NCBI GenBank assembly: GCA_010692645.1 | Contig: JAAHGS010000009.1 | Location: 29,793-93,792 of the forward strand | Source of the DNA: Symploca sp. SIO2E9 | Lineage (GTDB): Bacteria > Cyanobacteriota > Cyanobacteriia > Cyanobacteriales > Coleofasciculaceae | Direction of reading: 5' to 3' | Length of the DNA: 64,000 nucleotides | Position numbers and translations under genes: made by a program | Shown: positions 1 to 11,164 of the stretch, piece after piece | Layout of the letters: each line of letters starts with the position of its first letter | Position numbering within the stretch: the first letter of the stretch is position 1 | The notes under the pieces: model-generated | What the model saw: the letters and a program-made list of their open reading frames with translations, nothing else | Told to the model about the DNA's origin: nothing | The model's database searches: none

Positions 1-93
1 GCTGCCGAAACGGTATGGACTCGATGGACTATCCAAATCTTATCGTAAGCGTGGTGAAGCGTGTCTTTTAGACCGCGTAACCACATCCGCTTA

Positions 94-127
94 GAATCCA
101 CGTCTTTTTAAAGCGTGGAGACTTCAA
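94..127 (+). mobile_element. IS200/IS605-type right-end hairpin (RE1)
   Basis: A GAATCCACG...CGTGGAG hairpin ending in TCAA, the usual shape of the right end that follows tnpB in cyanobacterial IS200/IS605 elements. The preceding 93 bases look like the 3' end of a tnpB/guide-RNA region whose body lies left of the window. Five similar ends occur elsewhere in the window. Confidence 0.5.
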
Positions 128-200
128 TGCCTAATTGTATGTCAATCTTAGAGAATCAAAGACTGACAAATAATAACTAGCAGAAATCAGCCAACATTTT

Positions 201-1418
201 ATGCAAACTCTTTCGATACCTCAATCTGCGCCCCAACCAGCAGCAATTGATACCACCATCCATCGACGCAAAACTCGTCCCGTAAAAGTTGGTAGTGTCA
301 CTATCGGCGGCAGTAACCCCGTGGTGGTGCAGTCGATGATTAATGAAGACACCTTAGACATAGATGGTTCTGTTGCCGGAATTCGTCGTTTGCATGAGAT
401 TGGCTGTGAGATTGTCCGTGTCACCGTGCCTAGTATGGCTCATGCCAAAGCTCTAGCAAAAATTAAGGATAAATTGAGCGCAATTTATCAAAGCGTACCT
501 CTAGTGGCTGATGTCCACCACAATGGCATGAAAATTGCCCTGGAAGTTGCCAAGCACGTTGATAAGGTGCGGATTAACCCTGGATTGTATGTGTTTGAAA
601 AGCCCAAACCTAATCGCACTGAATACACCGAAGCCGAATTTGATGAAATTGGTATTAAAATCAGGGAAACTCTTGAACCTCTAGTAGTTTCCTTGCGTGA
701 CCAAGGTAAAGCTATGCGTATCGGCGTCAATCACGGTTCTCTGGCAGAACGGATGCTCTTTACCTATGGCGATACCCCAGAAGGAATGGTAGAGTCTGCT
801 TTAGAATTTATCCGCATCTGCGAATCTCTCGACTTCGGCAATATTGTTATCTCCCTCAAAGCCTCGCGAGTGCCAGTGATGATAGCAGCTTATCGCCTGA
901 TGGTGAAGCGCATGGACGAACTGGGAATGGATTATCCTCTACATTTGGGCGTCACAGAAGCTGGTGACGGTGAGTATGGTCGAATTAAGTCTACCGCAGG
1001 GATTGGTACGCTTTTAGCTGAAGGAATTGGCGATACTATTCGCGTCTCGCTGACAGAAGCGCCAGAAAAAGAAATTCCCGTTTGCTATAGTATCCTGCAG
1101 GCTTTGGGACTGCGTAAGACTATGGTGGAGTATGTTGCTTGTCCTTCTTGCGGTCGTACCCTGTTTAACTTGGAGGAAGTGTTGCACCAAGTGCGGGAAG
1201 CCACTAAACACCTCACAGGTTTAGACATAGCAGTTATGGGCTGTATTGTCAATGGCCCAGGGGAAATGGCAGATGCTGACTATGGCTATGTTGGCAAGCA
1301 AGCTGGTTATATCTCGCTTTATCGTGGTCGAGAAGAGATTAAGAAAGTGCCGGAAACTCAAGGGGTTGAGGAACTGATTAATTTAATTAAAGCTGATGGT
1401 CGCTGGGTAGAGCCTTAA
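201..1418 (+). CDS. ispG: 4-hydroxy-3-methylbut-2-enyl diphosphate synthase (ferredoxin/flavodoxin)
   Basis: IspG/GcpE, 405 aa. It reductively opens 2-C-methyl-erythritol 2,4-cyclodiphosphate to HMBPP in the MEP isoprenoid pathway, in cyanobacteria with ferredoxin as electron donor. The TIM-barrel N-terminal part carries RINPG and VADVHHNG. The C-terminal [4Fe-4S] domain shows the three expected cysteines, C314 and C317 (ACPSCGRT) and C348 ([10 protein letters not shown]). Length is normal for the family. The ATG at 201 gives a short non-conserved N-terminal tail before the conserved [10 protein letters not shown]. The gene is monocistronic and followed by a strong terminator-like hairpin. 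It shares isoprenoid supply with the sds gene near 29.8 kb. Confidence 0.97.
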   Translation: MQTLSIPQSAPQPAAIDTTIHRRKTRPVKVGSVTIGGSNPVVVQSMINEDTLDIDGSVAGIRRLHEIGCEIVRVTVPSMAHAKALAKIKDKLSAIYQSVPLVADVHHNGMKIALEVAKHVDKVRINPGLYVFEKPKPNRTEYTEAEFDEIGIKIRETLEPLVVSLRDQGKAMRIGVNHGSLAERMLFTYGDTPEGMVESALEFIRICESLDFGNIVISLKASRVPVMIAAYRLMVKRMDELGMDYPLHLGVTEAGDGEYGRIKSTAGIGTLLAEGIGDTIRVSLTEAPEKEIPVCYSILQALGLRKTMVEYVACPSCGRTLFNLEEVLHQVREATKHLTGLDIAVMGCIVNGPGEMADADYGYVGKQAGYISLYRGREEIKKVPETQGVEELINLIKADGRWVEP

Positions 1419-1464
1419 TTAGCTCAATATTTTCTCTAGTTACTAGGTTTAGAGGCTTTACAGC

Positions 1465-1511
1465 AAAAACGTTTAATTTCATCTCTCAAAGGAGTGAAAT
1501 TAAACGTTTTT
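1465..1511 (+). terminator. terminator-like hairpin after ispG
   Basis: A perfect 17-bp inverted repeat (AAAAACGTTTAATTTCA and its complement) with a 13-base loop and a T-rich end, 46 bases after the ispG stop. The A-tract/T-tract ends make it compatible with rho-independent termination in both directions. Confidence 0.75.
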
Positions 1512-1615
1512 ATTACTTTTAGGTGTATTCAGATTATATAAATTTTTAATTAGCAACAAATAAATACTACATTCTTGAAAAAAAACAATCTAATGGAAAA
1601 GGAAAGGGGTAAGGT

Positions 1616-1654
1616 TTGACACTCCCCACCCTACTCCGTAGAGGGTGGGGATTC
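1616..1654 (-). mobile_element. IS200/IS605-type right-end relic (RE2)
   Basis: Read on the minus strand: GAATCCCCACCC, a loop, GGGTGGGGAG, then TGTCAA. It has the same plan as the other right ends here. About 130 bases on its upstream side (to about 1780) look like the degenerate 3' end of tnpB with several stops, so only a solo end survives. Apart from this and the terminator, 1419-1961 holds no gene I can support. Confidence 0.5.
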
Positions 1655-1961
1655 TTAGCTCATCCATAGAGCTTACCTCAAGGAGTTTCCCTACCCAGAC
1701 GGAGGCTCCGATGTCCCTAAGTGTTACTTCCCGGATGCCCTGCGGTACGTTGACAACCTCACCGTTACTAAGGGAAATAGAGACTCTTATCCCCTCTCCT
1801 TTAAGAGGGAGATGAACTTAAATTTCTTTGCCGCTCGCCCTTAAACAAGCTTCCATTGCTCTAAAGTCATCAAACCCAGACAAAATAAGCGATGATAATT
1901 GGGGACATAACCCTTAAAATAGTCTGGTCTTCACTTTCACGCCAAGACTGAACAAACAAGT

Positions 1962-4900
1962 ATGCCCCGCCGCGACGATCTCCACAAAATTTTACTCTTA
2001 GGTTCTGGTCCAATCGTTATTGGACAAGCCTGTGAGTTCGACTATTCCGGCACTCAGGCTTGCAAAGCACTCCGGGAAGAAGGGTATTACGTAGTGCTGG
2101 TGAACTCCAATCCAGCCAGCATTATGACCGATCCAGAGACAGCTGATCGTACCTACATTGAGCCGCTGACGCCGGAAATTGTCGAAAAGGTGATCGAGAA
2201 AGAGCGCCCTGACGCCCTACTGCCGACAATGGGGGGTCAAACAGCCCTGAATTTAGCTGTAGACTTATCGAAGAATGGTGTACTTGAAAAGTATGGCGTC
2301 GAATTAATTGGGGCAAAGCTAGAGGCGATCGAAAAGGCTGAAGACCGCCAATTGTTCAAGGTAGCCATGGAGAAAATTGGCTTAGCGGTTTGTCCTTCCG
2401 GAATTGCAAATAACCTCGATGAGGCTAAAGAGACCGCTAAAATAATTGGGCAATACCCCTTGATTATTCGCCCTGCCTTCACCCTCGGCGGCTCAGGGGG
2501 TGGTATTGCCTACAACAAAGAAGAATATGAAGAAATGGTACAGGCAGGTTTGGATGCCTCGCCAGTATCTCAAATTCTAGTTGAGAAATCGCTGCTGGGA
2601 TGGAAAGAATTTGAGTTAGAAGTAATGCGGGATTTGGCAGATAACGTAGTGATTATCTGCTCGATTGAAAATATTGACCCCATGGGGATTCATACTGGAG
2701 ATTCGATTACTGTCGCACCAGCTCAAACTCTAACTGATAAAGAGTATCAGCGTCTGCGGGATGGGGCAATTAAAATTATTCGCGAGATTGGCGTCGAAAC
2801 AGGGGGCTCTAATATTCAGTTTGCCGTCAATCCTCTCAACGGCGATGTAATTGTAATTGAGATGAATCCCCGCGTTTCTCGCAGTTCTGCCCTAGCCTCA
2901 AAAGCAACAGGTTTCCCCATTGCTAAGTTTGCCGCTAAGCTGGCGGTGGGACTGACTCTTGATGAAATTCCCAACGATATCACAAAACAGACACCAGCAT
3001 CCTTTGAACCGACAATTGACTACGTAGTCACGAAAGCGCCCCGATTTGCCTTTGAGAAGTTCCCAGGTTCTAAAGCAGTACTGACTACGCAGATGAAGTC
3101 AGTAGGGGAGGCGATGGCAATTGGGCGAACCTTTGTCGAGTCCTTCCAAAAAGCCCTCAGATCCTTAGAAATTGGTCGCTTCGGTTGGGGTTGTGATCGT
3201 CAAGAAAAACTGCCTTCCCTAGAGCAAGTGCGTTCAGGTTTGAGAACCCCTAATCCAGATCGTATCTTCACTGTGCGCCATGCCCTACAACTGGGGATGA
3301 CGGTGGAAGAAATATACGAGCTGACAGGCATTGATCCCTGGTTTTTGGATAAATTTGAGGAGCTTCTACAAACTGAAAAGCTACTAAAACGCACTACTTT
3401 ACAAAACCTGACTAGAGAGCAATTATGGGATATTAAGCGGCAAGGATTTAGCGATCGCCAAATTGCCTTTGCTACTAAAACTAGTGAAGAGGAAGTTCGC
3501 GCCTACCGCAAGCAGTTACAGGTGGTGCCAGCCTACAAGTTAGTAGATACCTGTGCTGCAGAATTTGAAGCCTTTACACCTTACTACTATTCCACCTACG
3601 AAGAAGAATCGGAGGTTACGCCTTCAGACAAGCGCAAGGTAATGATTTTAGGGGGAGGGCCCAACCGCATTGGGCAGGGGATTGAGTTTGACTATTGCTG
3701 CTGTCATGCCGCCTTTGCCCTGAGTAAAGATGGCTTCGAGACAATTATGGTCAACTCTAACCCCGAAACCGTCTCCACAGACTACGATACTAGCGATCGC
3801 CTTTACTTTGAACCACTCACCAAAGAAGATGTTCTCAACATCATGGAAACAGAACATCCGGAGGGAATTATAATTCAATTTGGTGGTCAGACTCCCCTAA
3901 AATTAGCAGTACCTTTGCAGGAATATCTTGATCAGTTAATCGAGGAACAACAGAATACAGAGGCAACTGATAACAATTCCACCACTCAAATTTGGGGAAC
4001 TTCTCCCGATTCAATTGATATAGCAGAAGACCGAGAGCGATTCGGTACAATTTTACGCGAACTCGAAATCAAGCAACCAGCCAATGGTATTGCCCGCAGC
4101 TATGGAGAGGCTCTGGAAATAGCACAACGCATCAGCTATCCGGTGGTAGTTCGTCCTTCCTACGTACTTGGCGGCAGGGCAATGGAAATTGTTTATTCCG
4201 ACGCTGAGTTGGAACGTTATATGACATTTGCTGTACAGGTAGAACCAGAGCATCCAATTCTAATTGATAAGTTTTTAGAGAATGCTGTCGAGGTAGATGT
4301 GGATGCAATTACCGACTGTACTGGCAGGGTGGTAATTGGCGGCATCATGGAACATATCGAACAAGCAGGAGTTCACTCTGGCGACTCAGCTTGTTCTATA
4401 CCCCACACCTCCCTAGCACCAGCAGCACTAGACACTATTCGTCATTGGACATATCTACTGGCAAAAGCTCTCAAGGTTTCTGGGCTGATGAATATCCAGT
4501 TTGCAGTTCAAGGTGAAACTGTTTATATCCTAGAAGCCAACCCCAGAGCATCGCGTACAATTCCCTATGTTTCCAAGGCAACGGGTGTAGCTCTGGCAGG
4601 AATGGCATCTAGGGTTATGTCAGGTAAAACCCTTGAGGAATTAGGTTTTACCAGTGAACCGATACCTCAACAAGTTTCTGTCAAAGAAGCCGTATTGCCC
4701 TTTGAGAAATTTGCCGGTACAGATACGCTTCTTGGTCCAGAAATGCGCTCCACTGGTGAAGTCATGGGGATTGACACTGACTTTGGTAAAGCTTTTGCCA
4801 AGGCAGAATTAGCTGCCAGGCAGCATCTACCCCTCTGTGGTACTGTCTTTGTCTCGACTAGTAACCGTGATAAGCCTGGTGTTGTTCCAGTCGTACAAGA

Positions 4901-5234
4901 TTTGATTACATTAGGCTTTAATGTGATTGCTACTGAAGGTACCCGTAAGATTCTGCAAGAGTACGGTCTCGATGTTAAGTTAGTACTCAAACTACATCAA
5001 GGTCGCCCCAATGTATTAGATGAAATTAAAAATCAGCACATTCAGTTGATTATTAACACTCCCTCAGGAGAAGATGCTCAAGCTGATGGGAGGTTGATTC
5101 GTCGCACGGCACTGAGTTACAAGATTCCCATCATTACAACAATTGCTGGTGCCAAGGCCACAGCGGCAGCAATTCGATCTTTACAATTGCAGCCATTGGA
5201 TGTTAAAGCTCTGCAAGACTATATTAGAGATTAG
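1962..5234 (+). CDS. carB: carbamoyl-phosphate synthase large subunit
   Basis: CarB, 1090 aa. With CarA it makes carbamoyl phosphate from bicarbonate, glutamine-derived ammonia and two ATP, for arginine and pyrimidine synthesis. The two homologous ATP-grasp halves are visible: [17 protein letters not shown] near the N-terminus and [17 protein letters not shown] near residue 565. A C-terminal MGS-like allosteric domain begins around residue 960 ([11 protein letters not shown]). Length is close to the usual 1070-1090. A Gln/Asn/Thr-rich stretch at about residues 657-675 looks like a lineage-specific insertion in a surface loop before the conserved [10 protein letters not shown]. It is a single gene with no carA nearby. 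Confidence 0.97.
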   Translation: MPRRDDLHKILLLGSGPIVIGQACEFDYSGTQACKALREEGYYVVLVNSNPASIMTDPETADRTYIEPLTPEIVEKVIEKERPDALLPTMGGQTALNLAVDLSKNGVLEKYGVELIGAKLEAIEKAEDRQLFKVAMEKIGLAVCPSGIANNLDEAKETAKIIGQYPLIIRPAFTLGGSGGGIAYNKEEYEEMVQAGLDASPVSQILVEKSLLGWKEFELEVMRDLADNVVIICSIENIDPMGIHTGDSITVAPAQTLTDKEYQRLRDGAIKIIREIGVETGGSNIQFAVNPLNGDVIVIEMNPRVSRSSALASKATGFPIAKFAAKLAVGLTLDEIPNDITKQTPASFEPTIDYVVTKAPRFAFEKFPGSKAVLTTQMKSVGEAMAIGRTFVESFQKALRSLEIGRFGWGCDRQEKLPSLEQVRSGLRTPNPDRIFTVRHALQLGMTVEEIYELTGIDPWFLDKFEELLQTEKLLKRTTLQNLTREQLWDIKRQGFSDRQIAFATKTSEEEVRAYRKQLQVVPAYKLVDTCAAEFEAFTPYYYSTYEEESEVTPSDKRKVMILGGGPNRIGQGIEFDYCCCHAAFALSKDGFETIMVNSNPETVSTDYDTSDRLYFEPLTKEDVLNIMETEHPEGIIIQFGGQTPLKLAVPLQEYLDQLIEEQQNTEATDNNSTTQIWGTSPDSIDIAEDRERFGTILRELEIKQPANGIARSYGEALEIAQRISYPVVVRPSYVLGGRAMEIVYSDAELERYMTFAVQVEPEHPILIDKFLENAVEVDVDAITDCTGRVVIGGIMEHIEQAGVHSGDSACSIPHTSLAPAALDTIRHWTYLLAKALKVSGLMNIQFAVQGETVYILEANPRASRTIPYVSKATGVALAGMASRVMSGKTLEELGFTSEPIPQQVSVKEAVLPFEKFAGTDTLLGPEMRSTGEVMGIDTDFGKAFAKAELAARQHLPLCGTVFVSTSNRDKPGVVPVVQDLITLGFNVIATEGTRKILQEYGLDVKLVLKLHQGRPNVLDEIKNQHIQLIINTPSGEDAQADGRLIRRTALSYKIPIITTIAGAKATAAAIRSLQLQPLDVKALQDYIRD

Positions 5235-5671
5235 TATAGTGACTATCCTCAGCAAGCAGTACACAGACTGCTAACCAAAGCTAGTGGTCTGTTTGTCGGC
5301 AGGAAAGGAAAGTCAACTGCCGATTCGTTCATTGGAAAAGGAACTTCCTTCGGTGGTGAGGGAGTGAGCGAAAAAAGGTGTGGGGAAATAATTAAGCAGA
5401 CGCTCCAGACGCCCAGACGCTCCAGACGCCGAGAAATCAAATCCCATGCAAAATTTCGTTCACCCGTGGTGAGGTAAAGGCAAAGGCGAAAATTTAATAG
5501 GATAACGATTCGATTAAAATCCCTTTGCTCCCTATCGAGGAGCGAAGCAACACTCTTGTGCCAAGAGGATTTGTTGCCGATTTAACCAAGAGCAGTCAAT
5601 ATGTTTGTTAACGGCTGTTTGGTGCAGGTACTGCTGCCAGGATCTAGTTGCCGAAATTTCCGGAGAGTTTT
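5235..5671. other. intergenic region with short tandem repeats
   Basis: No gene seen. Around 5398-5432 the unit CAGACGCTC/CAGACGCC is repeated four times. The remainder has no recognisable RNA or hairpin. The end of this stretch should carry the metalloprotease promoter, which I cannot pinpoint. Confidence 0.5.
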
Positions 5672-8479
5672 ATGAGAAAACTACCTTTGTGGGTGTTGTT
5701 CCTAGTGGGCTTGTGCTTATGGATAGGAGCTTTCGGAGTCAGGCATGTTTGGTCTTTGCAGATTGGACAGGTGGTTAAGCCTCCAGCTGAGACACCTCAG
5801 CTCTTAGAGTTCCAGCTATCTCAGGCAGAGGAAGAAGATAAAAATGCTCAAGAGTCACAGTTAAAACCCTTTGAAGAGGTGGTCAAAGATACCGAAAAAC
5901 TCGAAGGGCTATTTACCCTTTACCGTAACCAGGACAAGGGCAAAATTTACTTAGAACTTAAACCAGAACAACTCGATAAAAATTACCTTGATATTGTCAC
6001 TCTTTCGGCTGGCATTGGTCAAGGGTTCCTGCTCAGAGGAATGCCCCTTGATTATGTAATGTTTCGCTGGCATCGTGTGCAGGACAACTTGCAATTTGTC
6101 ATTCCTAATGTTAACTTCCGTGCCTCACCTGATAGCCCCTTACAACGATCAATAAACCAATCCTTTAGCGATTCAGTTCTCTCTTCTGTTGCGATCAGAA
6201 GTATTCATCCTACTAGAAAAACGCTGCTGATTGACCTAGGGGATTTGCTCTTGAGGGCAAATGATCTTCCCGGATTAACGCAGGCATTGCCCTTTTTATT
6301 AGGTGGCTCTTATTTTCTAGATACTAATAATTCCTATTTCAGTAAAACTAAAGCTTTTGCTTCCAACGTCGAGATTGAGTTGGTGTACAGTTTTGCCTCT
6401 GGTGATGACACAGTTAATCTGCCTTCGCTGCCTGATAGCCGTGCCTTCAACCTATCTGTCAATTACAGCCTCTCTGAGTTTCCGGCTAACAGCACTTATG
6501 TTCCGCGCCTAGCGGATAATCGCCTTGGCTATTTCGTCACAGCTTACAAAGATTTGTCAAACGATAAGCGCCCAGAGCCATTTGTTCGTTACATTAACCG
6601 TTGGCATTTGGAACCAAAAGACCCAGAGGCACCATTATCACCACCCAAGCAACCAATAGTGTTCTGGATTGAGAACACAGTGCCCTTAGAATACCGTGAG
6701 GCTGTGCGCGAAGGTATCGTAATCTGGAACAAAGCTTTTGAAAAAGCGGGATTCAAAGATGCGATTCAAGTTGAGCAGATGCCAGATGATGCCGACTGGG
6801 ATCCAGCGGACGTGCGCTACAATACAATCCGCTGGTCTAGTTCCTTTGAATCTCCCTTTTTGGGGATTGGACCGTCCAGGGTTAATCCACTTACTGGTCA
6901 AATTTTAGATGCTGACATCATCATTGATGCCAACGTGGTGAGTTTGGTCAAGGGGCAGTATCGCGACTTATTGGAGCCTAATCAGCTAGGAATAAGTAAT
7001 TATTCTCCCCTTACCAATTTCTGTAATGACGAGCTAGGAAACCACAATAATTGGGAATTAGAGGAGAATAACAACAACCAATCAATCCCCAATTCCAGTC
7101 TCCCGCCTTTGTTATCCCAACTCATAGAAAAGCATGACCTCTGTTTCGGTACCGCTGCCAGCCAGCAGTTAAGTCTAGGGGCAATGGCAATTTCACTTTT
7201 GCATAACGGCAGTCCTAATGGTGCCGAAATGCAGAAATATGTGCATCAGTTTCTAGTTTCCCTAATTGGTCATGAAGTGGGGCATACCCTCGGTTTGCGC
7301 CACAATTTCCACGGCAGTACCATGTTAATGCCCCAGGAATTAAATAATACTAGCATTACTCACACCAAAGGTCTTGTCGGTTCAATTATGGACTACGTAG
7401 GCGTCAATCTCGCGCCTGTTGGTATTGAGCAGGGAGATTACTTCCCGGTAGTAGTTGGTCCTTACGATATCTGGGCGATTGAGTACGGTTATAAACCAAG
7501 CGGGGCAATTTCTCCTCAAGCTGAGCGTCGATTCTTAGAGAAAATTGCCCAGAAAGCTCCTGAAGCTGAGCTAGCCTATGGCACAGACGAAGATGCCTTT
7601 GGTTTCCTCGATCCCGATGTCAATCCCTTTGACCTGAGTGGCGACGTATTGCTCTACACTCAATGGCAGATGGACAATGCTCGCCAAATGTGGAGTCGCC
7701 TTAACAAGCGCTACCCAGTGCGGGGAGACAGTTACAGCGAGATACGAGTCAAGTTTAATACGGTATTTATATACTATTTCCGGCAGGCGCTGTTACTATC
7801 TAACTATATTGGCGGACAATCTTTCAACCGCGATCGCCCTGGAGATCCAAATGGACGCCCACCCTTTGAACCAGTGTCATTAGAAAAACAGCGTCAGGCA
7901 TTGACACAAATACAACAATATGTATTTGCAGAAGACGCTTTTAACTTCCCCCCGAAACTACTTAATCAGTTGGCACCTTCGCGCTGGAACCATTGGGGCA
8001 ATCCTGCGCCGCTGTTCTCTCTCGATTATCCAATTCACGATAACATTTTCTCACTGCAAAGAGTAGTCTTGCGTCGGCTGCTTTCTAATAGTCGCTTGAA
8101 TCGTTTGCGCGACTTAGAATTAAAGGCTGGGCAAGGGCAAGGGCAGGCTCTAACCTTACCAGAATTATTTGATACCTTACAAGCTGGCATCTGGAAAGAA
8201 ATACTCACACCAACCTCAGAGCCAATTACAATCTCCAGTATCCGTAGGTCTCTACAACGGGAACATCTCGAAATTATGACCAGCATGTTATTGCGTAGAG
8301 TTGAGGTACCTGAAGATGCGCGCACACTAGCATGGTATCAGTTACGCCAGCTTGCTAGCACTCTCAACAAAATACTGAAAAAGCGCAGTGATCAACTTGA
8401 TATCTATACAAGGGCACACTTAGAAGAAACGCGCGATCGCATTTTCAAAACCCTTGATTCTCAACTACAATCAAGTTGA
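5672..8479 (+). CDS. zinc-dependent metalloprotease with DUF5117/DUF5118-type architecture
   Basis: About 935 aa from the ATG at 5672; a TTG at 5648 would add eight residues, but the ATG sits just after a CCGGAG ribosome site and opens a clean signal sequence (MRKLPLWVLFLVGLCLWIGA). The zinc motif HEVGHTLGLRH starts at residue 534, a metzincin-like HExxHxxGxxH. A downstream Met in GSIMDY fits the Met-turn. The overall pattern matches large bacterial zinc-dependent metalloproteases of the DUF5117 family, presumably periplasmic or outer-membrane facing. A low-complexity Asn-rich insert lies at about residues 455-485. The substrate cannot be inferred. It is flanked by long intergenic regions, so probably transcribed alone. 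Confidence 0.85.
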   Translation: MRKLPLWVLFLVGLCLWIGAFGVRHVWSLQIGQVVKPPAETPQLLEFQLSQAEEEDKNAQESQLKPFEEVVKDTEKLEGLFTLYRNQDKGKIYLELKPEQLDKNYLDIVTLSAGIGQGFLLRGMPLDYVMFRWHRVQDNLQFVIPNVNFRASPDSPLQRSINQSFSDSVLSSVAIRSIHPTRKTLLIDLGDLLLRANDLPGLTQALPFLLGGSYFLDTNNSYFSKTKAFASNVEIELVYSFASGDDTVNLPSLPDSRAFNLSVNYSLSEFPANSTYVPRLADNRLGYFVTAYKDLSNDKRPEPFVRYINRWHLEPKDPEAPLSPPKQPIVFWIENTVPLEYREAVREGIVIWNKAFEKAGFKDAIQVEQMPDDADWDPADVRYNTIRWSSSFESPFLGIGPSRVNPLTGQILDADIIIDANVVSLVKGQYRDLLEPNQLGISNYSPLTNFCNDELGNHNNWELEENNNNQSIPNSSLPPLLSQLIEKHDLCFGTAASQQLSLGAMAISLLHNGSPNGAEMQKYVHQFLVSLIGHEVGHTLGLRHNFHGSTMLMPQELNNTSITHTKGLVGSIMDYVGVNLAPVGIEQGDYFPVVVGPYDIWAIEYGYKPSGAISPQAERRFLEKIAQKAPEAELAYGTDEDAFGFLDPDVNPFDLSGDVLLYTQWQMDNARQMWSRLNKRYPVRGDSYSEIRVKFNTVFIYYFRQALLLSNYIGGQSFNRDRPGDPNGRPPFEPVSLEKQRQALTQIQQYVFAEDAFNFPPKLLNQLAPSRWNHWGNPAPLFSLDYPIHDNIFSLQRVVLRRLLSNSRLNRLRDLELKAGQGQGQALTLPELFDTLQAGIWKEILTPTSEPITISSIRRSLQREHLEIMTSMLLRRVEVPEDARTLAWYQLRQLASTLNKILKKRSDQLDIYTRAHLEETRDRIFKTLDSQLQSS

Positions 8480-8584
8480 GCAAAGAGCGATAAGGTAATC
8501 GAGAAAAGTCAAAAATCCTGTAGGAAAGTTTATTCAAATAGTCTCCAAATCTTCTTTAATTGGAAATATGACCTAAAGAATCTT

Positions 8585-8632
8585 CTCCCCCTCTCCCCCT
8601 CTCCCCCTCTCCCCCTCTCCCCATCTCCTCGA
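8585..8632. repeat. (CTCCCC)n pyrimidine tandem repeat
   Basis: About six units of CTCCCCCT on the plus strand, G-rich on the minus strand, lying immediately downstream of the truncated reading frame at 8645-8905. Similar tracts lie at 11102-11152, 12663-12682 and 41205-41425. Confidence 0.85.
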
Positions 8633-8644
8633 TGGGATATTTTT

Positions 8645-8905
8645 TTATAGGGACTTACATTGCTGAAAATATTTATCTAATGACTTTTTTTCCCAATTCC
8701 ATAAACCTCCAAGATTATATTGTTCATCACAATATTGATTAGTGTTGTCGTAATATAATTGATCCACTAAGTGTAGATGCTCTCTTTTTAAGATTCCCAA
8801 CCAGAAACCGATAAAGCAGGCATTGATTAACAGAACTAATTTCCGCAATAATTTACGAGAAGAAACATAAATCTTTAACTCAAGAGGAAAATTATGGTTA
8901 TTCAT
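8645..8905 (-). pseudogene. truncated gene, possibly the N-terminal part of a SAM-dependent methyltransferase
   Basis: 86 aa, starting at an ATG with a weak ribosome site and ending at QQCKSL next to a (CTCCCC)n tract. The segment RYCDEQYN-like (here QYCDEQYNLGGLWNWEKK) followed by YFQQCKSL resembles, from memory, the region just before the SAM-binding glycine loop of a cyanobacterial class I methyltransferase family; the glycine loop itself is missing. Lying directly downstream of the lasso exporter on the same strand, it could be a former tailoring gene. Family assignment is inference; an uncharacterised small protein is the alternative. Confidence 0.4.
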
Positions 8906-8938
8906 ATATTGTTTATAAAAACAGTGAGAATAGGATCT

Positions 8939-10813
8939 TCAAGTTAAACTGCTTTCAATAGTTGTACTTGAACTTGCTTGCATTTGCGTTTGCCAAGACT
9001 GGGCATAAAGACCATCTTGAGCTAGTAGTTGATCATGATTACCTGATTCGACAATTTGACCAGCACGCATAACGTGAATAATGTCAGCACGCATCGCCAA
9101 CGTGAAGCGATGGGTAATCACAATCGCAGTGCGACCATTAGCTAATTTACGGAATCTCTCCAACCAATCAAACTCAGCCCAGGGATCCATGGCACTAGTG
9201 GGTTCATCCAGAATAATTATCTGGGCACGCCGCAGAAAAGACCTTGCTAAAGCCAGACGCTGCCATTCACCTCCACTGAGATCATTGCCTCCAGGAAACC
9301 ATTTCCCCATCAATGAATCGTAACCTTGAGGTAAGCTAGAGATTTTATCATGGATACCAGAACCTTTAGCAGCCGCCTCAATTTCTACCTGAGTTGGTGT
9401 TACTGATAAATCACCTAATTTGATATTCTCGGCAGCAGTTAAGTGGTAAGGAGCTGGGGATTGAAATAACATCGTAATCTGGCGGCGAAGTTCCTCAACA
9501 GAAAAGTTGCGAAAATCATTTCCGTCGAGTTCAATACTTCCTGATTCTGGGTCATAAAAGCGGCACAGAAGTTTAGTTAGTGTACTCTTGCCAGCACCGT
9601 TATCTCCTACAATTGCCACGATTTTGCCAGCAGGAATAGTAAGATTGAAATTCTCTAAAACTGCCCTTTCACTACCAGGATAACGGAAGGTAACTTCTCG
9701 AAACTCAATTCCCTGTTTTAATCTCGGAGGTATAGGAGTAGGTTGGGGAGGGTCTATAATTTTTGGTTTTAGCTGTAAAAATTCAAATAAGTTACTAATA
9801 AATAAACTATTTTGATAAATTTGTCCTGCGTTTCCTAACAGAGATTTCATTAAGCCTTGCCCTCGATTAAAGGCTTGATAGAAAAGGGCTAAATCGCCCA
9901 AAGTTATTAGTCCTAATAAGACTTGCCTACCCATCCAGACAAGGGCAATACCAGAGATTAACAGCGCTAAAATACCAGCACCAAAACGCCCCAAACTCTG
10001 GTCTCTGATCAACTTTAGATGCTCGGTTCGTATCCGATAGCGCAATTGTTGGTAAGCCGACTGGAAATAAGAGCCGAGATCAAAAAGACGTATTTCGGCA
10101 GCAGTATTGCTGATTGTTATTAACAGTTCATAGTACTGAAGCCGTCGTCTGTCTGTAGTGGTTGTTTGCCACCACTGATGATGGCGTCGATTGAGGCGAA
10201 GGATCACATAAAAAGCAGGTAATGTACTCACCACTAGGATAATTGGCAACCAAGCACCATAGGGGAGTAGTATTGCTGCCATCGCCATCAGGGTAATGCT
10301 ATTTTGTAGTAGGCTACCGCTGCTCTCTAACAGAGAGAGGGAACGATTACTAGCATCGCTGCGCGCCCTATCTAGATGATCATAAAACTCTGATGACTCA
10401 TAAAAAGCTAAATCTACTGCCGTAGATTTCTTGTGAACTAAAGCGCTGATATAATCCTGTGCTAATTCTGTTTGAGCTGTGCGTACCCACTGTAGTAAGT
10501 TGGTCAGCAGTTCTGTTAATAATAATACCCCTACCATTAAGGCAGCTGGAACTAGAATAATCCTAATCGCCTGCCCAGAAATACCAGCGCCGACAACCTC
10601 TACTAAACTATCTACTAATAGCCGAGTTAGGAAAACAGTAGCAGCTGGTAGCAATCCCTGAATAATTAGCAAAACTACCCAAGCTAAAGTCCAGTAGTGG
10701 GATGCAGCCCAGATCAATTTAAAAGTTTGGGGCAAGTAGGATAGCCGAGATAAAGAATTATTGAATTTGCTAATAAGGAGTTGATGTAGCTTACGCCCGT
10801 TTGGTTTAGGCAT
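8939..10813 (-). CDS. lasso-peptide-type ABC exporter (McjD-like, fused TMD-NBD)
   Basis: 624 aa half-transporter. The N-terminal about 320 residues form a six-helix type I exporter membrane domain. The C-terminal nucleotide-binding domain has Walker A GDNGAGKST, signature LSGGEWQRLALAR, Walker B IIILDEPTSAMD and an H-loop in IVITHRF. No peptidase C39 domain precedes the membrane domain, which fits lasso exporters, where the B2 protease removes the leader separately. It is the last intact gene of the minus-strand lasso cluster, 350 bp after the kinase gene, with a repeat element in between. The likely role is export of, and self-protection against, the mature peptide; substrate is inferred from context. 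Confidence 0.85.
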   Translation of the reverse strand: MPKPNGRKLHQLLISKFNNSLSRLSYLPQTFKLIWAASHYWTLAWVVLLIIQGLLPAATVFLTRLLVDSLVEVVGAGISGQAIRIILVPAALMVGVLLLTELLTNLLQWVRTAQTELAQDYISALVHKKSTAVDLAFYESSEFYDHLDRARSDASNRSLSLLESSGSLLQNSITLMAMAAILLPYGAWLPIILVVSTLPAFYVILRLNRRHHQWWQTTTTDRRRLQYYELLITISNTAAEIRLFDLGSYFQSAYQQLRYRIRTEHLKLIRDQSLGRFGAGILALLISGIALVWMGRQVLLGLITLGDLALFYQAFNRGQGLMKSLLGNAGQIYQNSLFISNLFEFLQLKPKIIDPPQPTPIPPRLKQGIEFREVTFRYPGSERAVLENFNLTIPAGKIVAIVGDNGAGKSTLTKLLCRFYDPESGSIELDGNDFRNFSVEELRRQITMLFQSPAPYHLTAAENIKLGDLSVTPTQVEIEAAAKGSGIHDKISSLPQGYDSLMGKWFPGGNDLSGGEWQRLALARSFLRRAQIIILDEPTSAMDPWAEFDWLERFRKLANGRTAIVITHRFTLAMRADIIHVMRAGQIVESGNHDQLLAQDGLYAQSWQTQMQASSSTTIESSLT

Positions 10814-10865
10814 GAAATTTAATTGAGGAATAGGGAGTAGGGAATAGGGAGTAGGGAGTAGGGAG
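10814..10865. repeat. heptamer-type tandem repeat (AATAGGGAGTAGGG)
   Basis: Imperfect GGGAGTA / GGGAATA units directly upstream of the ABC exporter start, the kind of short tandem repeat common in cyanobacteria. It abuts the TAAGCTGTT-bounded repeat at 10866. Confidence 0.6.
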
Positions 10866-10992
10866 TAAGCTGTTGTGCATTAAAAATGCACAACAGCAAG
10901 GCAGGAGGCAGAAGGCAGAAGGCAGGAGGCACAAGAGTTTTAGCCATTAACTAATATCAAATAAATATATGATTTAAATGCCTAACAGCTTA
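10866..10992 (+). repeat. TAAGCTGTT-bounded interspersed repeat, copy A (MITE-like)
   Basis: 127 bp bounded by TAAGCTGTT and its inverted copy AACAGCTTA. Internally there is a TTGTGCAT...ATGCACAA hairpin, a GGCAGGAGGCAGAAGGC purine tract, and ACAAGAGTTTTAGCCATTAA. Copies recur at 44821-44917 and 50548-50660, and a solo end at 11012-11026. No coding capacity; probably non-autonomous. Confidence 0.7.
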
Positions 10993-11164
10993 GTGTTTAA
11001 TTCTTCTTTGATAAGCTGTTGTGCATCTAAATTGCAGTTTCGACTATTTCTAGAAAGGCTCCCGAGGCAGAGGGCAGAGAGCAAAAGTTGATCAAAATTC
11101 TCTCCCCATCTCCCCATCTCCCCATCTCCCCCTCTCCCCCTCCCCCTCTCCATCGCTTTTGAAG

